Below, in pieces: positions 55,001 to 64,000 of a stretch of 64,000 bases of DNA. The stretch is from Eutreptiella sp. 'Long Island Sound 2002' (taxonomy: Eukaryota > Euglenozoa > Euglenophyceae > Eutreptiales > Eutreptiaceae), in NCBI GenBank assembly GCA_964036045.1, contig OZ038400.1:15249079-15313078 (forward strand), written 5' to 3'. Each line of letters starts with the position of its first letter. Position 1 is the first letter of the stretch. The notes beneath the pieces are model-generated. The model made no database searches. It was not told where the DNA came from and saw nothing but the letters and a program-made list of their open reading frames with translations. Both the position numbers and the translations under genes were made by a program.

Positions 55001-58000
55001 TGCCCCTGCCCCTGCCCCTGCCCCTACCACTGCCCCTGCCCCAGCCACAGCACATGCCCCTGCCCCTGCCCCTGCCCCGGCCCCTGCCCCTGCCACTGCC
55101 CTGGCCCCTCCAACTGCTCCTGCACCTGCCCCTGCTCTTGCCCCTGCCCCTGCCCCTGCCCCTGCCCCTGCTACTGCCCCTGCCCCTGCATCTGCCCCTG
55201 CCCCGGCCCCTGCCACTGCCCCTGCACCTCCCACAGCCCCTGCCCCTGCCACTGCCCCTGCCCCTGCCCCTGCCCCTGCCCCTGCTATTGCCACTGCCCC
55301 TGCCCTTGCCCCTGCCCCTGCCACTGCCCCTGCCACTGCCCCTGCCCCTGCCCCTGCCCCTGCCACTGCACCTGCCCCTGCCCCTGCCAATGCCCCTGCC
55401 CCTGCCCCTGCTACTGCCACTGCCCCTGCCCCTGCCCTTGCCCCTGCTACTGCCATTGCCGCTGCCCCTGCCCCTGCCCGAGCCACTACCACTGCCCCTG
55501 CCACTGCCCCTGCCCATGCCCCTGCCTCTGCCCCTGCTACTGCCCCTGCCCCTGCCCCTGCCCCTGCCAATGCCCCTGCTCCTGCCACTGCCCCTGCCCC
55601 TGCCCCTGCCCCTGCCCCTGCCCCTGCCCCTGCCCCAGCCACAGCACATGCCCCTGCCCCTGCCCCTGCCCCGGCCCTTGCCCCTGCCACTGCCCTGGCC
55701 CCTCCAACTGCTCCTGCACCTGCCACTGCCCCTGCTCCTGCCCCTGCCCCCCCTGCCCCTGCCTCTGCCCCTGCCCTTGACACTGCCACTACCCCTGCCT
55801 CCGCCGCTGCCCCAGCGCCTGCCCCTGCCCCTGCCCCTGCATCTGCACATGCCCCTGCCCCTGCCAGAGCCCGTGCACCACCCACTGCCCCTGCCCGTGC
55901 CCCTGCCCCTGCCCCTGCCCCTGCCCCTGCCCCTGCCACTGCCCCTACTCCTGCGACAGCCCCTGCCCCTGCCCCTACCCCTGCCCCTGCCACTGCCCCT
56001 GCCCCTGCCACTGCCCCTGCCCCAGCCACTGCCCCTGCCACGGCCCCTGCCCATGCCCCTGCCCAGCCCCGGCCCCTGCCCCTGCCCCTGACCTTGCCCC
56101 TCCCACTGCCCCTGCTGCTGCCCCTGCCCCGGCCCTTGCCCCTACCCCTGCCCCTGCCCCTGCCCCTGCCCCCCCTGCCCCTGCCACTGCCCCTGCCCCT
56201 GCACCTGCCACTGCCACTGCCCCTGCCCCTGCCCCTGCCCCTGCTACTGCCACAGCCCTTGCCCCTGCCCCTGCCCCTACCCATGCCCCTGCCCCTGCCC
56301 CTGCCCCTGCCGCTGCCACTGCCCCTGACACTGCCCCTGCCCCTGCCCCTGCCACTGCCCCAGCCACTGCCCCTGCCCATGCCCGTGCCCCTGCCCCTGC
56401 CACTGCCCCTGCTACTGCCCCTGCCTCTGCCCCTGCCCCTGCCCCTACGCCTGCCCCTGCCCGTGCCCCAGCCTCTGCCCCTGCTCCTGCCCCTGCCCCT
56501 GCATCTGCCCCTGCCACTGCCCATGCACCTCCGACAGCCCCTGCCCCTGCCCATGCCCCTGCCCCTGCCCCTGCCCCTGCCACTGCCCCTGCCCCTCCCA
56601 CTGCCCCTGCTCCTGCCACTGCCCCTGCCCCTGCCCCTGCCCCTGCCATCCCTGCCCATGCCTCTGCCCCCGCCCCTGCCCCTGCCACAGCCACTGCCCC
56701 TGCCCCTGCCCCTGCTACTGCCACTGCCCCTGCCCCCGCCCCTGCCACTGCCCCTGCTATTGCCACTGCCCCTGCCCCTGCCCCTGCCCCTGCCACTGCC
56801 CCTGCCACTGCCCCTGCCCCTGCACCAGCCACTGCCCCTGCTCCTGCCACTGCCCCTGTCCCTGCCCCTGCCCCTGCCACTGCCACTGCCCCTGCCCCTG
56901 CCCCGGCCCCTGCCCCTGCCACTTCCCCTGCCCCTGCCCCTGCCCCTGCCACTGCCACTGCCCCTGCCCCTGCCCCTGCCCCCCCCGCCCCTGCCTGTGC
57001 CCCTGCCCCTGCCCCTGCCACTGCCGCTGCCCCTGCCTCTGCTCGTGCCCCTGCCACTGCCACTGCCCCTGCCCGTGCCCCTGCCCCTGCCCCTGCCCCT
57101 GCCCCTGCCACTGCCCCTGCATCTCCCAATGCCCCTGCTCCTGCCACTGCCCCTGCCCCGGCCCCTGCCCCTGCCTCTGCCACTGCCCCTGCCCCTGCCC
57201 CTGCCCCCCCTGCCCCTGCCTCTGCCCCTGCCACTGCCCCTGCTACTGCCACTGCCCCTGCCACTGCCCCTGCTACTGCTACTGCTACTGCCACTGCCCC
57301 TGTCCCCGCCCCTGCCACTGCCGCTGCCACTGCCCCTGTCACTGCCCCTGCCACTGCTCATGCCCCTGCCTCTGACCCTGCCCTTGCACCAGCCTCTGCC
57401 CCTGCTACTGCCCTTGCCCCTGCACCTGCCCCAGCCCCTACCCCTGCCCCTGCCCCTGCCCCTGGCCCTGCCACTGCCCCTGCTCCGGCCACTGCCTCTC
57501 CCACTACCCCTGTCACTGCCCGTGCCACTGCTCCTGCCCCTGCCCCAGCCCGTGCCCTAGCACCAGCCTCTGCCACTGCCCATGCCCCTGCCCCTGCCCC
57601 TGACACTGCCCCTGACCCTGCCCCTGCCCCGGCCCCTGCCCACGCCACTGCCCTTGCCCCTCCCACTGCCCCTGCCCCTGCCCCTGCCCCTGCCCCTGCC
57701 CCCGCCACTGCCCCTGCCCCAGCCCCTACCCCTGCCCATGCCCCCCCTGCCCATGCCTCTGCCTCTGCCCCTGCCCCTGCCCCTGCCCCTGCCCCTGCCC
57801 CAGCCCCTACCCCTGCCCCTACCCCTGCCCGTGCCTGTAACAGTCCCTACCCCAGCCCCTGCCCCTGCCCCTGCCCCTGCATCTGCCCGTGCCCCTGCCC
57901 CTGTCACTGCCCCTGCATCTCCCACAGCCCCTGCCCCTGCCCCTGCCCCTGCCCCTGCCCCTGCCCCTGCCCCTGCCACTGCCCCTGCCCCTCCCACTGC

Positions 58001-61000
58001 CCCTGCTCCTGCCACTGCCCCTGCCCCTGCCCCTACCCCTGCCCCTGCCCCTGCCCCTGCCACAGCCCCTGCTCCTGCCCTGCCCCCCCTGACCCTGCCT
58101 CTGCCCTTTCCCCCTGCCCCTGCCCCTGCTACTGCCACTGCCCCCGCCCCTGCCCCTGCCCCTGCCCCCGCTACTGCCACTGCCCCTGCCCCTGCCCCAG
58201 CCACTGCCACTGCCCCTGCTACTGCCCCTGCTCCTGCCCATGCCCCTGCCACTGCCCCTGCCCCTCCCACTGCCCCTGCTCCTGCCACTGCCCCTGGCCC
58301 TGCCCCTACCCCTACCCCTGCCCCTGCCCCTGCCACTGCCCTTGCTCCTGCCCTGCCCCCCCTGACCCCGCCTCTGCCCCTTGCCCCTGCCCCTGCCCCT
58401 GCTACTGCCACTGCCCCCGCCCATGCCCCTGCTACTGCCACTGCCCCTGCCCCTGCCCCAGCCACTGCCACTGCCCCTGCCACTGCCCCTGCCCCTGCCC
58501 CTGCCACTGCCCCAGCCACTGCCCCTGCCCCTGCCCCTGCCTCTGCCCCTGCTACTGCCCACGCCCCTGCCCCTGCCCCTACCCCTGCCCCTGCCCCTGC
58601 CCCTGCCCCTGCTCCAGCCCCTGCCCCTGCCCCTGCCCCTGCCCCTGCCCCTGCCCCTGCCCCTGCTCCTGCCCCTGCCCCTGCCCCTGCCCCTGCCCCT
58701 GCCCCAGCCACTGCCCCTGCCCCTGCCCCTGCCCCTGCCACTGCCCTAGCCCCTCCCACTGCCCCTGCCCCTGCCACTGCTCCTGCCCCTGCCCCTGCCC
58801 CCCCTGCCCCTGCCCCTGCCCCTGCCCCTACCCCTACCACTGCCACTGCCCCTGCCCATGCCCCTGCCCATGCCCCCCCTGCCCAAGCCTCTGCCCCTGC
58901 CCCTGCCCCTGCCCCTGCCCCTGCACCAGCCCCTACCCCTGCCCCTGCCCCTGCCCGTGCCCCCGATTCAGTCCCTACCCCAGCCCCTGCCCATGCCCCT
59001 GCCCCTGACCCTGTCACTGCCCGTGCACCTCCCACAGCCCCTGCCCCTCCCCCTGCCCCTGCCCCTACCCCTGCCCCTGCCCCTACCACTGCCCCTGCCC
59101 CTCCCACTGCCCCTGCTCCTGCCACTGCCCCTGCCCATGCCCCTGCCCCTGCCCCTGCCCCTGCCCGTGCCACCGCCCCTGCGCCTGCCCCGCCCCCCCT
59201 GTCGCTGCCTCTGCCCCTGCCCCTGCCCCTGCCACTGCCACTGCCCCTGCCCCTGCCCCTGCCCCTGCGACTGCCACTGCCCCCGCCCCTGCCCCTACCC
59301 CTGCCCCTGCTACTACCGGTGCCCCTACCCCTGCCCCAGCCACTGCCACTGCCCCTGCCACTGCCCCTGCCCCTGCCCCTGCCACTGCCCCAGCCACTGC
59401 CCCTGCCCCTGCCCCCGCCTCTGCCCCTGCTACTGCCCCTGCCCCTGCCCCTACCCCTGCCCCTGCCCCTGCCCCTGCCCCTACCCCTGCCCCTGCCCCT
59501 GCCCCTGCGCTTGCCCCTGCCCCTGCCCCTGCCCCAGCCACTGCCCCTGCCCCTGCCCCTGCCCCTGCCACTGCCCTAGCCCCTCCCACTGCCCCTGCCC
59601 CTGCCGCTGCCCCTGCCCCTACCCCTGCCCCCCCTGCCCCTGCCTCTGCCCCTGCCCCTACCCCTGCCAGTGCCGCTGCCCCTGCCCCTGCCCCTGCCCC
59701 TGCCCCTGCTACTGCCACTGCCCCTGCCCCTGCCCATGCCCCTGCCCCTGCTACTGCCACTGCCCCTGCCCCTGCCCCTACCACTGCCCCTGCCCCTGCC
59801 CCTGCCACTGCCCTGCCACTGCCCCTGCCCCTGCCCCTGCCCCTGCACCAGCTACTGCCCCTGCCCCTCCCATTGCCCCTGCTCCTGCCACTGCCCCTGC
59901 CCCTACCCATGCACCTGCCCATGCCCCTGCCCCTGCCACTGCCCCTGCCCCTGCCTGTGCCCCTGCTACTGCCCCTGCCCCTGCCCCTGCCCCAGCCCCT
60001 ACCCCTGCCCCGGCCCCAGCCCGTGCCCCGGCCTCAGTCCCTACCCCATCCCCTGCCCCTGCCCCTGCCCCTGCATCTGCCCCTGCCCCTGCCCCTGTCA
60101 CTACCCCTGCACCTCCCACAGCCCCAGCCCCTGCCCCTGCCCCTGCCCCTGCCCCTGCCCCTGCCCTGGCCACTGCCCCTGCCCCTCCCACTGCCCCTGC
60201 TCCTGCCACTGCCCCTGCCCCCGCCCCTGCCCCTGCCCCTGCCCCTGCACCTGCCACTGCCCCTGCCCCTGCCCTACCCCCCCTGACCCTGCCTCTGCCC
60301 CTGCCCCTGCCCCTGCCACTGCCACTGCCCTCGCCCCTGCCCCTGCCCCTGCTACTGCCACTGCCCCCGCCCCTGCCCCTGCCCCTGCCCCTGCTACAGC
60401 CACTACCCCTGCCCCTGCCCCAGCCACAGCCACTGCCCCTGCCACTGCCTCAGCCCCTGCCCCTGCCACAGACCCAGCCACTGCCCCTGCCCCTGCCCCT
60501 GCCTCTGCCCCTGCCCCTGCCCCTACCCCTGCCCCTGCCACTGCCCCTGCTCCTGCCATTGCCCCTGCCCTTGCCCCTGCTGCTGCCCCTGCTCCAGCCA
60601 CTGCCCCTGCCCCTGCCCCTGCCCCTGCCACTGCCCTAGCCCCTCCCACTGCCCCTGCCCCTGCCGCTGCCCCTGCCCCTGCCCCTGCCCCCCTGCCCCT
60701 GCCTCTGCCCCTGCCCCTACCCCTGCCACTGCCACTGCCCCTGCCCATGCCCCTGCCCCTGCTACTGCCACTGCCCCTGCCCCTGCCCCTGCCCCTGCCC
60801 CTGCCAATGCCCCTGCTCCTGCCACTGCCCCTGCCCCTGCCCCTGCCCCGGAACCTGCCCCTGCCCCAGCCACTGCCCCTGCCCCTGCCCCTGCCCCGGC
60901 CCCCGCCTCTGCCACTGCCCAGGCCACTCCCACTGCCCCTGCTCCTGCCACTGCCCCTGCTCCTGCCCCTGCCCCTGCCCCTGCTCCTGGCCCTGCCACT

Positions 61001-64000
61001 GCCCCTGCCCCTGCCCCTGCCCCTGCCCCCCCTGCCCCTGCCTCTGCCCCTGCCCCTGCCACTGCCACTGCCCCTGCCTCTGCCCCTGCCCCAGCCCCTG
61101 CCCCTGCCCCTGCCCCATCAACTGCACCTGCCCCTGCCCCTGCCACTGCCCCTGCCCCTGCCGCTGCCCCTGCCCCTTGCCCCTGTCCCTGCCCCTGCCC
61201 CTGCCACTGCCCCTGCCCCTCCCACTGCCACTGCTCCTGCCACTGCCCCTGCCCCTGCCCCTGCCCCTGCCCCTGCCACTGCCCCTGCCCCTGCCCCTGC
61301 CCCCCGTGCCCCTGCCTCTGCCCCTGCCCCTGCCCCTGCCACTGCCACTGCCCCTGCCCCTGCCCCTCCCACTGCCACTTCTCCTGCCCCTGCCCCTGCC
61401 CCTGCCCCTGCCCCTGCCCCTGTTACTGCCCCTGCCCCTGCCCCTGCCCCCCGTGCCCCTGCCTCTGCCCCTGCCCCTGCCCCTGCCACTGCCACTGCCC
61501 CTGCCCCTGCCCCTCCCACTGCCCCTGCCCCTGCCACTGCTCCTGCCCCTGCCCCTGCCCCTGCCCCGGCCCGTGCCCCTGCCACTGCCCCTCGCTCCTG
61601 CCACTGCCCGTGCCCGTGCACCTACCCCTGCCCCTGCCCCTGCCACTGCCCCTGCCACTGCCCCAGCTCCTGCCACTGCTCCTGCCCTTGCCCCTGCCCC
61701 TGCCACGGCCCCTGCCCCTGCCCCTGCCCAGCCCCAGCCCCTGCCCTTGCCACTGACCTCGCCCCTCCCACTGCCCCTGCTCCTGCCCCTGCCCCGGCCC
61801 TTGCCCCTACCCCTGCCCCTGCCCCTGCCCCTGCTACTGCCACTGCCCCCGCCCCTGCCCCTGCCCCTGCCCCTGCTACAGCCACTACCCCTGCCCCTGC
61901 CCCAGCCACAGCCACTGCCCCTGCCACTGCCCCAGCCCCTGCCCCTGCCACAGACCGAGCCACTGCCCCTGCCCCTGCCCCTGCCTCTGCCCCTGCTACT
62001 GCCCCCCCCCTGCCCCTACCCCTGCCCTTGCCACTGCCCCTGCCCCTACCACTACCCCTGCTCCTGCCACTGCCCCTGCCCTTGCCCCTGCCCCTGCCCC
62101 TGCTCCAGCCACTGCCCCTGCCCCTGCCCCTGCCCCTGCCACTGCCCTAGCCCCTCCCACTGCCCCTGCCCCTGCCGCTGCCCCTGCCCCTGCCCCTGCC
62201 CCCCTGCCCCTGCCTCTGCCCCTGCCCCTACCCCTGCCACTGCCACTGCCCCTGCCCATGCCCCTGCCCCTGCTACTGCCACTGCCCCTGCCCCTGCCCC
62301 TACACCCGCCCCTGCCCCTGCCAATGCCCCTGCTCCTGCCACTGCCCCTGCCCCTGCCCCTGCCCCGGCCCCTGCCCCTGCCCCAGCCACTGCCCCTGCC
62401 CCTGCCCCTGCCCCTGCCCCGGCCCCTGCCTCTGCCACTGCCCAGGCTACTCCAACTGCCCCTGCTCCTGCCACTGCCCCTGCTCCTGCCCCTGCCCCTG
62501 CCCCTGCCCCTGGCCCTGCCACTGCCCCTGCCCCTGCCCCTGCCCCTGCCCCCCCTGCCCCTGCCTCTGCCCCTGCCCCTGCCACTGCCACTGCCCCTGC
62601 CTCTGCCCCTGCCCCAGCCCCTCCCCCTGCCCCTGCCCCTGCAACTGCACCTGCCCCTGCCCCTGCCACTGCCCCTGCACCAACCACTGCCCCTGCCCCT
62701 GCCCCTGTCCCTGCCCCTTGCCCCTGTCCCTGCCCCTGCCCCTGCCACTGCCCCTGCCCCTCCCACTGCCACTGCTCCTCCCACTGCCCCTGCCCCTGCC
62801 CCTGCCCCTGCCCCTGCCACTGCCCTTGCCCCTGCCCCTGCCCCCCGTGCCCCTGCCTCTGCCCCTGCCCCTGCCCCTGCCACTGCCACTGCCCCTGCCC
62901 CTGCCCCTCCCACTGCCCGTGCCCCTGCCACTGCTCCTGCCCCTGCCCCTGCCCCTGCCCCGGCCCGTGCCCCTGCCACTGCCCCTCGCTCCTGCCACTG
63001 CCCGTGCCCGTGCACCTACCCCTGCCCCTGCCCCTGCCACTGCCACGGCCCCTGCCCCTGCCCCTGCCCAGCCCCAGCCCCTGCCCCTGCCACTGACCTC
63101 GCCCCTCCCACTGCCCCTGCTCCTGCCCCTGCCCCGGCCCTTGCCCCTGCCCATGCCCCTGCCCCTGCCCCTGCCCCCCCTGCCCCTGCCTCTGCCCCTG
63201 CCCCTGCCCCTGCCACTGCCACTGCCCCTGCCCCTGCCCCTACTCCTGCCCCTGCTACTGCCACAGCCCTTGCCCCTGCCCCTGCCCCTGCACCTGCCAC
63301 TGCCCCAGCCCCTGCCCTACCCCCCCTGACCCTGCCTCTGCCCCTGCCCCTGCCCCTGCCACTGCCACTGCCCTCGCCCCTGCCCCTGCCCCTGCTACTG
63401 CCACTGCCCCCGCCCCTGCCCCTGCCCCTGCCCCTGCTACAGCCACTACCCCTGCCCCTGCCCCAGCCACAGCCACTGCCCCTGCCACTGCCTCAGCCCC
63501 TGCCCCTGCCACAGACCCAGCCACTGCCCCTGCCCCTGCCCCTGCCTCTGCCCCTGCCCCTGCCCCTACCCCTGCCCCTGCCACTGCCCCTGCTCCTGCC
63601 ACTGCCCCTGCCCTTGCCCCTGCCCCTGCCCCTGCTCCAGCCACTGCCCCTGCCCCTGCCCCTGCCCCTGCCACTGCCCTAGCCCCTCCCACTGCCCCTG
63701 CCCCTGCCGCTGCCCCTGCCCCTGCCCCTGCCCCCCTGCCCCTGCCTCTGCCCCTGCCCCTACCACTGCCACTGCCACTGCCCCTGCCCATGCCCCTGCC
63801 CCTGCTACTGCCCCTGCCCCTGCCCCTGCCCCTGCCCCTGCCAATGCCCCTGCTCCTGCCACTGCCCCTGCCCCTGCCCCTGCCCCGGAACCTGCCCCTG
63901 CCCGGGCCACTGCCCCTGCCCCTGCCCCTGCCCCTGCCCCGGCCCCTGCCTCTGCCACTGCCCAGGCCACTCCCACTGCCCCTGCTCCTGCCACTGCCCC
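52064..64000 (+). repeat. Degenerate hexanucleotide array 2 (runs off window)
   Basis: About 12 kb of TGCNNC hexamers like array 1, more irregular in the first ~800 bp and then very regular. It contains large internal duplications: a 600-bp offset copy (CTATTG at 54,685 and 55,285, with long matching context) and a block tagged CTGCTACAGCCACTACC at 60,391, 61,873 and 63,434. The minus strand is a near-continuous series of G4 tracts. Open frames up to 1,670 codons result from the absence of stop triplets in the repeat and are not called as genes. Confidence 0.95.

Noticed and set aside
49352-64000. Very long Pro/Leu/Ala/Cys or Gly/Arg/Ala open frames (up to 1,670 codons)
   Set aside because: The CCCTGC-type hexamer cannot form stop codons without mutation; both strands and several frames are open at once.
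52064-64000. Telomeric repeat
   Set aside because: CCCTGC-type hexamers are not TTAGGG/TTTAGGG-type; units are degenerate and interrupted by duplications.

Overview
This 64 kb window is repeat-dominated nuclear DNA of a eukaryote. I cannot name the species. Evidence for a eukaryote is a 31-kb higher-order satellite, an LTR retrotransposon with a chromodomain integrase, and a primer-binding site for a eukaryotic initiator tRNA-Met. That primer site has the TGGTAGCAGAGG form expected of animals, fungi and many protists/algae, not the TGGTATCAGAGC form of land plants. I see no single-copy host gene, rRNA gene or convincing tRNA gene. The setting looks like centromeric, pericentromeric or subtelomeric heterochromatin.

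Layout. (1) 1-16,704 and 32,781-49,448: one tandem array of a 215-bp satellite monomer, about 155 copies, all in one orientation, organised in several local higher-order repeats of 3, 5, 6/8 and 7 monomers. (2) 16,705-32,780: a Ty3/gypsy-type chromovirus-like LTR retrotransposon on the minus strand, inserted in one monomer and splitting the array. Read right to left: 5' LTR, tRNA-Met primer site, long Gag, -1 overlap into Pol (retropepsin, a possible Dam-like methyltransferase domain, reverse transcriptase, RNase H, HHCC/DDE integrase, chromodomain), an unusually long 3.3-kb 3' region, polypurine tract, 3' LTR. The LTRs differ by only 3 substitutions over their shared ~343 bp, so the insertion is young, yet the coding part carries several in-frame stops, a homopolymer frameshift and an unusual protease active site. 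(3) 23,644-26,676: a 3.03-kb element nested in pol, flanked by an 11-bp direct repeat. It is mostly a 127-bp-period minisatellite built of short palindromes. Removing it with one repeat copy brings protease and reverse transcriptase into one frame. (4) 49,449-64,000: a compound GC-rich repeat region, made of a leader block, a 1.5-kb hexanucleotide (CCCTGC-like) array, five 84-bp repeats, a cluster of hairpin-forming repeats, a second copy of the leader block, and a 12-kb hexanucleotide array running off the window. The array has its own internal duplications of 0.6, ~1.5 and ~3 kb.

How it fits together. Chromodomain integrases are known to direct some chromoviruses to heterochromatin, which fits insertion in a satellite. 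Gag carries about ten copies of a hydrophobic-acidic Ser-Pro motif resembling SUMO-interaction motifs. The most novel-looking points are the possible methyltransferase domain between protease and reverse transcriptase, the nested minisatellite retroposon with its target duplication, the Gag motif array, and the very long G-quadruplex-prone hexanucleotide array. Long open frames inside the satellite, minisatellite and hexanucleotide arrays come from repeat composition and are not called as genes.
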